Shown one piece after another: positions 8,863 through 18,500 of a DNA stretch of 64,000 nt. The position numbers and the translations under genes are program-made. The DNA lies in the NCBI RefSeq assembly GCF_016127315.1, contig NZ_CP065997.1, positions 6,138,001 to 6,202,000 on the forward strand. Reading direction: 5' to 3'. Within the stretch, counting starts at the first letter, position 1, and each line of letters starts with the position of its first letter. The stretch comes from Achromobacter deleyi (GTDB lineage Bacteria; Pseudomonadota; Gammaproteobacteria; Burkholderiales; Burkholderiaceae_B). The notes beneath the pieces were generated by a model. The model was not told the origin of the DNA, ran no database searches, and worked only from the letters and a program-made list of their open reading frames with translations.

Positions 8863-9406
8863 CATCTCCCGCCCCGCAACCGCACGGGCCGCCTTGGCCA
8901 GCGGTCTGCAGGCGACCTGCCGCGGCATCGGGCTGGCGCTGGTCATCGCGGCCCGGGCCGTGGCCGGCGAAGCGCCCGCCGCCGCGCCCGACCCCGCCCT
9001 GGAGGCGCACGTCCAGGCCTTCACGCGCGACCTGCGCTGCCTGGTGTGCCAGAACGAATCCCTGGCGGACTCGCGCGCGCCATTGGCGCGTGACCTGCGC
9101 GACGAAGTGCGCCGCCTGTTCCAGGCGGGCCAGGGCGACGTCCAGGTGCGCCAGTTCCTGGTGTCGCGTTATGGCGATTATGTGCTCTACCGCCCACCGC
9201 TGAAGACCCGCACCGCGCTGCTCTGGATCGGGCCCGGCGTGCTGCTCGCCGGCGCCATGGGGGGCCTGCTGTGGCGCTTGCGGCGTCATGCCCGCACGCC
9301 CGAGCCGCCCCTGCCAGCGCGGCAGGCGCAAGCAGCCCGGGCCCTGCTGGCCGAGCCTGCCGAAGGCGCCGGCCCGTTCCCGCCCGACCGGGAGCGCGCG
9401 CCGTGA
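8852..9406 (+). CDS. ccmH: Cytochrome c maturation protein CcmH (CcmH/CycL, thiol-oxidoreductase part)
   Basis: A 184-residue protein with an N-terminal signal/anchor, the family motif LRCLVCQNESLADS near residues 58-71 (redox pair CxxC), conserved YGDYVLYRPP, and a C-terminal membrane helix. The tail after the helix is longer and Pro/Ala-rich. It reduces apocytochrome disulfides and takes part in the heme lyase with CcmF and CcmI. CcmH and CcmI are separate proteins here, unlike the fused CcmH of E. coli. The ATG lies inside the end of ccmG. Confidence 0.93.
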   Translation: MNLDISRPATARAALASGLQATCRGIGLALVIAARAVAGEAPAAAPDPALEAHVQAFTRDLRCLVCQNESLADSRAPLARDLRDEVRRLFQAGQGDVQVRQFLVSRYGDYVLYRPPLKTRTALLWIGPGVLLAGAMGGLLWRLRRHARTPEPPLPARQAQAARALLAEPAEGAGPFPPDRERAP

Positions 9407-10341
9407 CCCTGTTCTGGATCCTCGCGGCCGGCATGGTCGCCGTCGCGCTGCTGTTCGTGCTGCCGCCCCTGCTGGCGCCGCCTGCCACCGGCCGCCGCGA
9501 CGGTCCGCCCCAGGCGCAGGCAGCGCTGGCGGTGTTGCGCGAACAACTGGCACAGTTGCAGGCCGACCATGCCTGCGGGCGCATCGCGCCGGACCACTAT
9601 GCCCTGGCGCGCGCCGAGATCGAACGGCGCGCCCTGCGCGAAGGACGCCCGGCGCCGGACAGCCGCGACACCCGGCCCGCGCCACGCTGGGCGCTGGCCG
9701 TGGCCTTGGGGCTGGGCGCGACCAGCGTCGGCCTGTATGTCGCGCTCGGCACGCCATCCGCCCTGGTTGCAGCGGATGCCGGCCCGGATGCGTCGATCCC
9801 CGCCGGCGCCGGCGACGACGCCGGCGATCCCGTGGCCCAACGGCTGGCCGGCTTGATCCGACACCTGCAAGCCCACCCGGACGACATTGCCGGCTGGACG
9901 ACATTGGCCCACACCTACGCCTCGCTGGGTGATTTCGCCGGCGGCGCGGCAACCTGGGCCCGCATCGGCGCCCGCGCGCCGCAAGATCCCGGCGTGCTGG
10001 GAGAATGGGCCGACCTGCTGGCCACGGCGGCGGACGGGGATTTTGCCGGCGAACCCGACCGCCTGATCGACCGGCTGCTGGCGCTCGCGCCCGATGACGT
10101 GAAAGGCCTGGCCCTGGCCGGCACCCGCGCGTTTTTCCGCGGTGACTTCCACGGGGCCATTGGCTACTGGGAACGCCTGCTGCCCCTGGTCGACCCGGAG
10201 GGTCCCGTCCATGAACAGGTCCAGGCCAGCCTGGCGCAGGCCCGCCGCGCGGCCGATCGTGCGGCGTCCGGCGCCGAAGGCGCCGCTTTCCCGCCCGGCT
10301 CTTCAGCCGCTGGCGCAGGGAGTCGCGGCCCGCAGGATTGA
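9403..10341 (+). CDS. ccmI: Cytochrome c biogenesis apocytochrome chaperone CcmI (CycH)
   Basis: The protein has 312 residues from a GTG that overlaps the ccmH stop (GTGA). It has two N-terminal membrane helices (about 2-20 and 84-104) flanking a cytoplasmic segment with an Ala/Leu/Gln-rich coiled-coil-like stretch. A periplasmic TPR region follows (about 140-280; for example WTTLAHTYASLGDF and AATWARIG). The TPR part is expected to bind the C-terminal helix of apocytochromes and bring them to CcmFH. The C-terminus is Ala/Gly-rich and looks disordered. It is the last gene of the operon, followed by a GC-rich hairpin. Confidence 0.9.
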   Translation: MTLFWILAAGMVAVALLFVLPPLLAPPATGRRDGPPQAQAALAVLREQLAQLQADHACGRIAPDHYALARAEIERRALREGRPAPDSRDTRPAPRWALAVALGLGATSVGLYVALGTPSALVAADAGPDASIPAGAGDDAGDPVAQRLAGLIRHLQAHPDDIAGWTTLAHTYASLGDFAGGAATWARIGARAPQDPGVLGEWADLLATAADGDFAGEPDRLIDRLLALAPDDVKGLALAGTRAFFRGDFHGAIGYWERLLPLVDPEGPVHEQVQASLAQARRAADRAASGAEGAAFPPGSSAAGAGSRGPQD

Positions 10342-10355
10342 CCGGCTGCACCTCG

Positions 10356-10380
10356 GGGGCACCGGCTGCGCCGGCGCCCC
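10356..10380. terminator. GC-rich hairpin between convergent ccmI and glycosylase gene
   Basis: Arms GGGGC-A-CCGGC and GCCGG-C-GCCCC around a 3-nt loop, with one internal mismatch. It lies in the 49 bp between convergent genes. There is no U tract, so if it terminates at all it would do so weakly or with help from Rho. Confidence 0.4.
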
Positions 10381-10390
10381 GGACGCAGGA

Positions 10391-10933
10391 TCAGGCGGGC
10401 ACCGTCAGCGCCTCGCGCCAGGCGGCCAGCTTCTTCTCGAACGACGCGGCCGCGTGCGCCGGGCTGGTGGATGGCAGGTCGACGTACTGCAACGGGTGGT
10501 CTGCCAGCCGCGGCAGCACGTGGCGGCGGTAGAGGGTGGCGGCCTTGGCGCCGTTGAAGCAGATGCGGATGAGGTGCGGGTGGGCCTGGAGGAACGCCGG
10601 GAAGTCGTTGGGGACCAGGGTGTCTGCGCGGATGTCGGCGTCGAGGCTGCCGGGGCGTTCGCAGGCCTGCAGCACGTCCCAGAGGGCGATGCCGGCGTGT
10701 TGCAGGGCCTGCAGGCGCGCGGGGTAGTCGGCGGCGGGGTCGAAGCCGAGGACCTGGGCGGCGATGGGCCAGAAGGCGTTGCGGGGATGGGCGTAATAAC
10801 GCGCCTGCCTGAGCGAGGCGACGCCGGGCATGGAACCCAGCACCAGGATGCGGGCGTCGGCGGCGGCGACCGGGGCGAAGCTCTGGACGTGGAGGGATCG
10901 CGCTGTCCCGGCGGTATCGGCTTGAGGTGGCAT
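10391..10933 (-). CDS. DNA-deoxyinosine glycosylase (uracil-DNA glycosylase superfamily, family 6-like)
   Basis: A 180-residue base-excision repair enzyme expected to remove hypoxanthine (from deaminated adenine) from DNA. Family features are the motif [25 protein letters not shown] (quoted in parts: GSMPGVASL and [10 protein letters not shown]), then IALWDVLQ, and a C-terminal LPSTSPAHA with the conserved Ser-Pro. Length agrees with this family. It converges on ccmI and shows no operon partner. The call rests on the motif pattern; a generic UDG-fold protein is the alternative. Confidence 0.82.
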   Translation of the reverse strand: MPPQADTAGTARSLHVQSFAPVAAADARILVLGSMPGVASLRQARYYAHPRNAFWPIAAQVLGFDPAADYPARLQALQHAGIALWDVLQACERPGSLDADIRADTLVPNDFPAFLQAHPHLIRICFNGAKAATLYRRHVLPRLADHPLQYVDLPSTSPAHAAASFEKKLAAWREALTVPA

Positions 10934-11080
10934 GGTGCAAGGATACCCGTACGGCAGTCAGCGTCCTATTCCTGGAACGGTGCTTATCAATAGGGGGGAC
11001 TACCGCAACCGGCGTCCCGCCCTTATCTTGATAGATATGACGAACGGCCCCGCAGGGGCCGCGCAACAGGAATGACGATC

Positions 11081-11944
11081 ATGAAGAAGATTCTGGGTGT
11101 GCATGCCAGCCCGCGTCCCCACTGGGTGGGCGACGGCTTTCCGGTGCGCTCGATGTTCTCCTACAACGACAAGGGCAAGAACGTAAGCCCGTTCCTGCTC
11201 CTGGACTACGCCGGGCCGGCGCAATTCACGCCGGCCACGCAACCGCGCGGCGTCGGCCAGCATCCGCACCGCGGCTTCGAGACCGTGACCATCGTCTACA
11301 GCGGCGAGGTCGAGCATCGTGACTCCACCGGCAACGGCGGCGTCATCGGGCCCGGCGACGTGCAGTGGATGACGGCCGCCTCGGGCATCCTGCATGAAGA
11401 GTTCCACTCCCCCGCGTTCACCCGCAAGGGCGGCGAGCTGGAGATGGTGCAGCTGTGGGTCAACCTGCCGGCCAAGGACAAGAAGGCGCCGGCCGGCTAC
11501 CAGAGCCTGCTGAATGCGGATATCCCGGTGGTGTCGCTGCCCGACGGCGCCGGCTCGCTGCGCGTCATCGCCGGCAGCTACGGCGGCCAGACGGGTCCGG
11601 CGCGCACCTTCACGCCGATCGACGTGTGGGACGTGCGCCTGTCCGCGGGCAAGCGCGCGACCTTCGCGATCCCGGCGGGCCGCAACAGCATGCTGGTGAT
11701 GCTGCGCGGCACGGTGCTGGTCAATGGCGACGCCGTGGCGCGCGACGCGCAGCTGACGCTGTTCTCGCAGGACGGCGACGAGATCACGGTCGAAGCCAAC
11801 AACGACGCCGTGTTCCTGGTGCTGAGCGGCGAGCCGATCGACGAGCCGGTGGTGGGGTATGGCCCGTTCGTGATGAACTCGCAGGCCGAGATCGTCGAGG
11901 CGATCCAGGACTTCAATGCCGGGAAGTATGGGCAGATGCACTGA
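11081..11944 (+). CDS. Pirin-family cupin protein (quercetin 2,3-dioxygenase-like)
   Basis: A 287-residue bicupin. The N-terminal cupin has the metal site QHPHRGFETVTIVYSGEVEH (His, His, His) with the Glu in the following strand, and GILHEEFHS continues the core. The family includes YhhW-type quercetinases and redox-sensing regulators; the physiological substrate here is unknown. I chose the ATG at 11081, which has ACAGGA eight to ten bases upstream. An ATG three codons earlier (11072) is possible but sits too close to that site. Transcribed alone and followed by a clear terminator. Confidence 0.85.
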   Translation: MKKILGVHASPRPHWVGDGFPVRSMFSYNDKGKNVSPFLLLDYAGPAQFTPATQPRGVGQHPHRGFETVTIVYSGEVEHRDSTGNGGVIGPGDVQWMTAASGILHEEFHSPAFTRKGGELEMVQLWVNLPAKDKKAPAGYQSLLNADIPVVSLPDGAGSLRVIAGSYGGQTGPARTFTPIDVWDVRLSAGKRATFAIPAGRNSMLVMLRGTVLVNGDAVARDAQLTLFSQDGDEITVEANNDAVFLVLSGEPIDEPVVGYGPFVMNSQAEIVEAIQDFNAGKYGQMH

Positions 11945-11984
11945 GGGGCGGGGCCGGCGTTGATTCGTCGGCGCCGCTGAGTGG

Positions 11985-12023
11985 GGCCGCGTTTCCTGTC
12001 GGGGGAACGCGGCCTTTTGCTTT
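11985..12023 (+). terminator. Rho-independent terminator after the pirin gene
   Basis: Perfect 9-bp stem GGCCGCGTT/AACGCGGCC with a 12-nt loop, followed by TTTTGCTTT. It starts about 40 bp after the pirin stop. Confidence 0.85.
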
Positions 12024-12199
12024 GATCCGCGGGATAGCGCGAGCGTCCCGCTACGACGCGCAGCGGTCAGCTGCCCTCCACGGTCATCGGTTTTGCAAGA
12101 CGTCAGGATCTGCGGGATCCATGTCCGAAACTTCACTGTCATGCACCAGTCCCCAACGGCTATAAAGCCTGGGGCGCCAACTCGGCGCGGCGCAATTTC

Positions 12200-13054
12200 A
12201 TGTATCGAACCTATCTCCAATTGGCCAAGCCAGGCATCGTGGCCGGCAATCTCATATCCCTCGCTGGAGGCTACTTGCTCGCATCGCAAGGCGTCGTGCA
12301 GGCAAGTCACCTTGCACTGGTGATATCTGGCGCCGCGCTCGTGATCGGATCCGGATGCGCCGCCAACAACGTGATTGACCGCGACATCGACAGGCTCATG
12401 GAACGCACCCATGCGCGGCCGATGGCCACCGGGAGCATTTCGATAAGGGCGGCGCTCGCCTTCACCTGTATTCTGGCGCTCATCGGGTTCTCGCTCCTGT
12501 ATGCCGCGACGCATCGCATCGAGCCGCTGTGCCTGATGCTCATCGGATACATCGTCTATGTCGGCCTGTACTCGCTTTTCCTGAAACGCAGATCGGTCCA
12601 CGCCACCCTGGTCGGCAGCATATCGGGAGCGATCCCTCCCGTGGTGGGCTATTGTTCGGTGCGCGGAACCATCGACACGGCGGCCGTCGCGCTCTTCGTG
12701 ATCTTCGGGATATGGCAAATGCCTCATTCGTATGCCATCGCCATGTTCAGATGGAAGGATTACGAAGCGGCGTCCATCCCCGTCCTGCCCCGGGTGAAGG
12801 GACGACCTCAAGCGAAGAGACGCATCGTCCTGTACATCGCCGCATTTCTCGCGGCCGCGCTTTCGCTCCCGGCGTTGGGATACGTGGGTAATCTCTACAT
12901 CTCAGCGGTGCTGCTGAGCGGCCTCTACTGGCTGAAAACCGCGCTGGCCGGGTTCTCGGCCAGCGATGATGCGCGCTGGGCGCGGCGGGTGTTCGCGGCC
13001 TCCATCGCGGCGGTGGTCGTGATCAGCGTCGCGATGTCCATCGATGCGGCTTGA
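12200..13054 (+). CDS. cyoE: Protoheme IX farnesyltransferase (heme O synthase), orphan copy
   Basis: UbiA-family membrane prenyltransferase that adds a farnesyl group to heme b to give heme O for cytochrome bo3 or, further on, aa3 oxidases. The 284 residues contain the first Asp-rich motif as AANNVIDRDIDRLMERT (about 55-71) and the second as DYEAASIPVLP, with about eight or nine hydrophobic helices. Length agrees with CyoE/CtaB. No oxidase structural genes are nearby, so this is either a second copy or a displaced gene. Its codon usage looks slightly less GC-rich than the neighbours. The closely following LysR gene is convergent. Confidence 0.9.
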   Translation: MYRTYLQLAKPGIVAGNLISLAGGYLLASQGVVQASHLALVISGAALVIGSGCAANNVIDRDIDRLMERTHARPMATGSISIRAALAFTCILALIGFSLLYAATHRIEPLCLMLIGYIVYVGLYSLFLKRRSVHATLVGSISGAIPPVVGYCSVRGTIDTAAVALFVIFGIWQMPHSYAIAMFRWKDYEAASIPVLPRVKGRPQAKRRIVLYIAAFLAAALSLPALGYVGNLYISAVLLSGLYWLKTALAGFSASDDARWARRVFAASIAAVVVISVAMSIDAA

Positions 13055-13059
13055 GGAAT

Positions 13060-14007
13060 TCAGCAGTCCTGGAGATTGGGACGAATGAAATCCAGAAACG
13101 CCCGGACTCTCGCCGGCACCTTGCGCGTGGGTAGCAAGGCGACCAGGGGAACCCGCGGCAGGGACCATCGTTCCAGGACATGGGCAATCTTGTCGCCGCC
13201 GCTGGCTCCCCCGGCCTCGAACTTCAAGAGGGGCCCGATTCCGACTCCCGCGCGGACCAAGGATCGAATCATGCCGGAATCGTTGGCCGCCACCTTGCCC
13301 GATACGCGCACCCTCTCCTCCCGCGCTTCTGATCGCAATACCCATTGGAACTCGCCTGTCGGCGCGCCGACCAGGCATTGATGCCTGGCCAGGTCGGCCG
13401 GCGTCCGCGGTGCGCCGTGTCTATCGAGATAGTCGACGGAGGCATACAGGCGCGGCGTCATCGCGCTGATGACGTGGACGATCAGGCTGGAACTCGGCTG
13501 CTGGCCAAAGCGCAGCGCGATGTCGCAGGTGCTGCTGATCGGGTCGACACGCTGATTGCCCAGTTCGAAATGGCAATGGATGTCCGGATACCGGCGGTGG
13601 AAGGCGTCGATCACCGTCGGCACGAATACCTGGGCCAGCGAGGCCGGCAGCGACACGCTCAGCTGGCCACCGGGGCAGGCGATGCCGGCCTGCAACTGCT
13701 CATGCGCGACGCGCGCTTCATCGATGAGGTCCCGGCAACGCTCGAAGTAGAGCGCGCCGGCCTCGGTCAAGCCGATTTTCCGGGTGCTGCGCTTGAGCAG
13801 CGGCATCCCCAGATCGCGTTCCAGTTCGCTCACTCGCCGCGACAGCGTCGAGGGGGGAACGCCGAGCGCGGCGGCGGACAGGCTGAAGCTGCCCCGCCTC
13901 GCGACCTCGACGAACAGGGCAATATCGTTCAGCTGTATGTTCGCCCGGGGCGCGCCGGCCGATGCGCGGGCCGCGCCGGGATCCGCGGCCTGGCGTTCTG
14001 TTTTCAT
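13060..14007 (-). CDS. LysR-family transcriptional regulator, next to an RND efflux operon
   Basis: 315 residues. The N-terminal winged HTH (about 30-88) contains SFSLSAAALGVPPSTLSRRV and the following linker helix; the C-terminal part is a LysR substrate-binding domain. I chose the ATG at 14007 (MKTERQAADPG) because GGAGG precedes it at good spacing; longer forms add an unlikely leader. It is the last gene in the same orientation as the mexEF-oprN-like operon, 58 bp downstream of it. It may therefore be read with it or control it, as MexT does from the other side of mexEF in Pseudomonas. Its own target is not shown by the sequence. Confidence 0.88.
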   Translation of the reverse strand: MKTERQAADPGAARASAGAPRANIQLNDIALFVEVARRGSFSLSAAALGVPPSTLSRRVSELERDLGMPLLKRSTRKIGLTEAGALYFERCRDLIDEARVAHEQLQAGIACPGGQLSVSLPASLAQVFVPTVIDAFHRRYPDIHCHFELGNQRVDPISSTCDIALRFGQQPSSSLIVHVISAMTPRLYASVDYLDRHGAPRTPADLARHQCLVGAPTGEFQWVLRSEAREERVRVSGKVAANDSGMIRSLVRAGVGIGPLLKFEAGGASGGDKIAHVLERWSLPRVPLVALLPTRKVPARVRAFLDFIRPNLQDC

Positions 14008-14065
14008 GCCTTGCGCCCTCCTTCCAGAAACAAACCGCCCCCCCCTCCATCCGGAAAACCGCGGG

Positions 14066-15502
14066 CTACCTGGCCACCACGCGCTCGGCGCTGGCAGACT
14101 CCCAGCCTCCGCCAAGCGCCTTGAACAGGTCCACCTGTGCATTCACGACCCGCGCGTCGCCCTCGGCAAGCTGCGCCTGCGCGTCGGCGTAGGTGCGCTC
14201 CGCGTCCAGCAAGGCCAGGCTGTCTGCGCGCCCTTCCCGCGCCTGCGCCCGGACGATGCGCGCCACGTTCTGCGCCTGGTCCCTGGCCGCGGCCAGGGAC
14301 ACGCGCCGGTCCAGGCTTTGGGCGTAGTTCGAGAGCGCGGTTTCCGTTTCGCTCAAGGCCTGAATCATCGTGCCGTCAAACGCCGCCAGCGCGGCCTGGG
14401 CGTCGGCGGTGGCGCCGTCGATACGGGCGCGGATCGCTTCCTGGTTCGGGAACGACCAGGACAGGAGCGAGCCGGCCAGCCAGCGTAGCGGGCCGCTCCC
14501 AAAGAAATCGTTCAGGCCGAGCCCGGTGGAGCCGACCGACGCGCCGATGGATACGCGCGGGTAAAGCTCGGCCGTCGCCACGCCGATCCGGGCCGTTTCC
14601 GCCGCCAGTCGCCGCTCCGCGGCGCGCACGTCGGGACGCCGGGCGAGCAGAGCCATGCCGTTGCCGACAGGGATGGGCTGCAGGATCGTGGGCGGCGCCG
14701 CGAGCGCGCCGGCCTCGGACGGGAGGTCCTTGGGCGATCGGCCGGTCAGCAGCGAGAGCCGGAACAGCTCGGCCTGGCGCTCGGCGACGATCTGGGGAAT
14801 GTCGGATCGCCGCTGGTCCCGAAGCGCCGCGATACGCGCGGTGTCCAGGGAAGTCGTCAGGCCCGCGTCCTCCCTGCTGCGCGTCACGCTGACCGCGCGG
14901 TCCAGCAGCTCCACGATCTGTCTTGCCACGGCCAGGCGATGCGCGGCGCTGGCGGCGCCCAGGTAGGCGCGGGTCGTCGCCGCCACGGTCGATACCCGCA
15001 CGGCGTCCAGCTCGGCCTGCGCCGCCTGGTAGTCGCCGCGTGAGGCTTCGACGTTCCGTCTCACGCGGCCGAACAGGTCGACCTCATACGCCACGGACAG
15101 ACCCGCATCGACCACGGTATTTTCGCGATCGACGCTGGGCGAGGCCTGGATGGCGGATTGCCGCTGTCGGTTCGCGCTTGCGCCAATCTCGGTGGTCGGC
15201 AGCCGATCGGTGGACGTTTGGCGAAGTTGGGCGCGCGCGCGGGCGAGCCGCGCGATCGCCACGCGCACGTCGGTGTTCGCGGCGAGCGCATCCTGCACCA
15301 GCCTGTCCAGCACCGGGTCCCGGTACAGCTTCCACCAGTCCCCGGAAACGGGAACGGCATCAGGCGCGGTGGCATCGCTTCGGGACAGGAACGGCCCCGC
15401 CGCGGAAACCGGCACCGGCGGCTTTTCGTAGTTCGGGCCGACCGCGCACGCGCTCAGGAGCAGCGGCGCAACCAGCATGGATAGGGTGTGCAATCGAGTC
15501 AC
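14066..15502 (-). CDS. Outer-membrane efflux lipoprotein, OprM/OprN (NodT) family
   Basis: TolC-like channel of a tripartite RND pump. The 478 residues start from a GTG that overlaps the end of the pump gene. The lipobox LLLSAC with Cys19 is followed by AVGPNYEKPPVPV, the usual start of mature NodT-family proteins. Two OEP repeats with long coiled-coil helices follow (for example the segments around AYEVDLFGRVRRNVEAS and ALSETETALSNYAQSL). The internal Met at residue 9 would leave too short a signal, supporting the GTG. Third gene of the efflux operon. Confidence 0.92.
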   Translation of the reverse strand: MTRLHTLSMLVAPLLLSACAVGPNYEKPPVPVSAAGPFLSRSDATAPDAVPVSGDWWKLYRDPVLDRLVQDALAANTDVRVAIARLARARAQLRQTSTDRLPTTEIGASANRQRQSAIQASPSVDRENTVVDAGLSVAYEVDLFGRVRRNVEASRGDYQAAQAELDAVRVSTVAATTRAYLGAASAAHRLAVARQIVELLDRAVSVTRSREDAGLTTSLDTARIAALRDQRRSDIPQIVAERQAELFRLSLLTGRSPKDLPSEAGALAAPPTILQPIPVGNGMALLARRPDVRAAERRLAAETARIGVATAELYPRVSIGASVGSTGLGLNDFFGSGPLRWLAGSLLSWSFPNQEAIRARIDGATADAQAALAAFDGTMIQALSETETALSNYAQSLDRRVSLAAARDQAQNVARIVRAQAREGRADSLALLDAERTYADAQAQLAEGDARVVNAQVDLFKALGGGWESASAERVVAR

Positions 15503-18500
15503 GTGAGGGTTCCTGGTTGTTCGTGTCGCGGCGCCAGCGAACGGGCGCCGGTCCGTCGGGACAGCCGATCTCCGAGCTTGCGGCACACGACGTAGAACGT
15601 GGGGGTATAGAGCAGGCCGAAGACGGTGACGCCGACCATGCCGAAAAAGACGGAGGTGCCCAGCGCCTGCCTCAGCTCGGCGCCCGCGCCCGTGGCCAGG
15701 AGCATCGGCACGGCGCCAAGAATGAAGGCAAAGCTCGTCATCAGGATCGGGCGCAGGCGGGTCTGCGCCGCGCGCACCGCCGCGGCCGCCGGACTCAGGC
15801 CGTCTTCCTCTTCCGCCTGTTTCGCGAACTCGACCACCAGGATCGCGTTCTTGGCGGCAAGGGCGATCAGCACCACGAGACCGATCTGCGTCAGGACGTT
15901 GTTGTCCATCCCGCGCAGATTGACGCCGACCATGGCCGCGAACAGGCACATGGGCACGATGAGGATGATGGCCAGGGGCAAGGTGAGGCTTTCATATTGG
16001 GCGGCCAACACCAGGAACACGAACACCACCGCCAGCGCGAAGACGAGGCCGGCGGTGTTGCCCGCGATCTTCTGCTGGAACGCGATGCCCGTCCATTCGT
16101 AGCCGTATCCCGAGGGCAGCGTCTCGCCGGCGAGCCTTTCCATCGTGGCGAGCGACCTGCCCGTGGAAGAGCCCGGCGCGGTGTCGCCATCCACCTCGAC
16201 CGCCGGGAACAGGTTGTAGCGCACCACCCGGAACGGCCCGGTTTCGCTCTTGAACGTGGCCACCGAGCCGATGGGCACCATTGCCCCGCTGTCGGAGCGC
16301 GTCTTCAGATTGGCGATGTCGGATTCGCTGTTGCGCTGGCCTTGTTCGGCCTGCGCGATCACCCGGAACGTGCGTCCCAGCAGGTTGAAGTCATTCACAT
16401 AGGCCGATCCCAGATAGACTTGCAGCGCTTCGAAGACGCGATCCGGCGGGACGCCCAGCGCCTCGGCCTTGCGCCGGTCGATGTCGGCGAAGATGCGGGG
16501 CGTGGCTGTGTTGAAAAACGAGTAGACCTGCGATAGCCCCGCGGTGCCGTTCGCCTTGGCCATGAGCTGATCGGCAGTCGACCCCAGCGGCTTGTAGCCG
16601 TGGCCGCCACGATCCTGCACCATCATCCGGTAACCGCCCGCCGAGCCGATGCCGTCGATCAGCGGAGGCGGAATGATGAGCACCCGCGCCTGATCGATGT
16701 CCGCGACGGCCTTGCGGGCTTCATCCAGGATGGCGCTGGCGGGCCGGGACCGTTCTTCGAATGGCTTGAGCGGGATGAAGGCGGTAGCGGTGTTCGGCGA
16801 ATTCGTGTTCGACGCGGCGTCGTAGCCGGGCAACATGATCGTGCCACGAATCCCGTCGATCTTCAGCAGCCGCCTGGATACCTCCTGCACCACGGCGTCG
16901 GTGCGCGCCAGCGAGGCGCCTGGCGGAAGTTGGGTGATCGATATCAGATAGCTCTGGTCTTGCGCGGGAATGAAGCCGGTGGGCGTCACCCAGAAAATGC
17001 CCAGGGTCGCCAGCACCAGGCCGCCATAGCTGACCAGGACGCGCTTCGGACGGGCCACCAGCCACTGCGTCAAGCGGCCGTAACGGGCGCTGAAGCGGTC
17101 GAATCGTTCATTGAACCCGTCGCCGGCAAGCTGCATGCGCCGGATGACGGAATGCCGGCTTTTCTCCTTGCTGTGCGTGCGCAGCAGCACCGCGGCCAAG
17201 GCGGGCGACAGCGTCAGCGACAACACGAGGGAAATGACGGTGGCGCCGGAAATGGTGAGCGCGAACTGCTTGTAGAACGCCCCGGAAAGGCCGGTCAGAA
17301 AGAACGTGGGAATGAATACCGCGCAAAGCACCAGCACGATGGCCACCAGGGCCGCCGACACTTCGTCCATCGAAACGCGCGCGGCTTCCAGCGGGCTCAG
17401 GCCCAGCGCCAGGTTTCGTTCCACGTTTTCGACCACGACGATGGCGTCGTCCACCACGATGCCAATGGCCAGGACCAGGCCGAACAACGACAGGCTGTTC
17501 AGGCTGTAGCCAAACATGGCCAGCAAGGCGAAGGTGCCCACCAGCGAGATGGGAATCGCCACGACCGGGATGATTGCGGCGCGCCAGTTCTGAAGGAAGA
17601 TGAAGATGACGAGGACAACGAGTGCCGCCGCTTCGAACAGCGTGTCCCGGACCGCTTCGGTGGACTGCGCGATGAAGCGCGTCGAATTCCACATGATCCG
17701 GTACTCAAGGCCCGGTGGAAACGCCTTTGCGGCCGCCTGCATCTCGCGTTCGAGGGTGATGCCGGTTTCCAGCGCGTTCGTGCCAGGCCGCTGGAAAATG
17801 GCGATCATGACCGATGGCTTGCCCGAGAGATAGGAATTGGTTCCGTAGTCGTCGGCGCCCAGTTCGACCCGGGCGACGTCGCGAACACGCGTCTGGCGGC
17901 CAGCGGCATCCGTGCGGATGACAATGTCGGCGAACTGCTCCGGCTCGCTCAACCGCCCCTGCGTTCGGACGTTCAGCTGGAAGGCCTGGGCGCCCGGGTT
18001 GGGCGGCTGGCCCAGCGCCCCGGAGGCGACCTGTACGTTCTGGGCGCGCATGGCGGCGACAATCTCGCCGGCGGTCAGCTCAAGCGCCGCGGCGCGCCGG
18101 GGATCGATCCAGACGCGCATGGCCACTTCGCGGCTACCGAAAATCCGGGCCTCTCCGACGCCGTCGATACGGCTCAGCTTGTCGCGCAGTTGGGTAAGGG
18201 CGTAGTTCGACAGATAGGCTTGATCCAGCGAGCCATCCGGAGAAACCAGGTTGATCGCCATCAGGGCGCTTGGCGACGTCTTGCGGGTGGTGACCCCCAG
18301 CCGCTGCACCTCTTGCGGCAGGCGAGGCACGGCCGCCGCCACCCGGTTCTGCACCAGCATCTGCGCGGCGTCGAGATCGGTCCCGACCCTGAACGTAATC
18401 GAGATGGACACCTTTCCATCCGCCGTGGACTGGCTGGACTGGTAAAGCATGTTCTCCACGCCATTGATCTCCTGCTCGATGGGAGCGGCGACGGTTTCCG

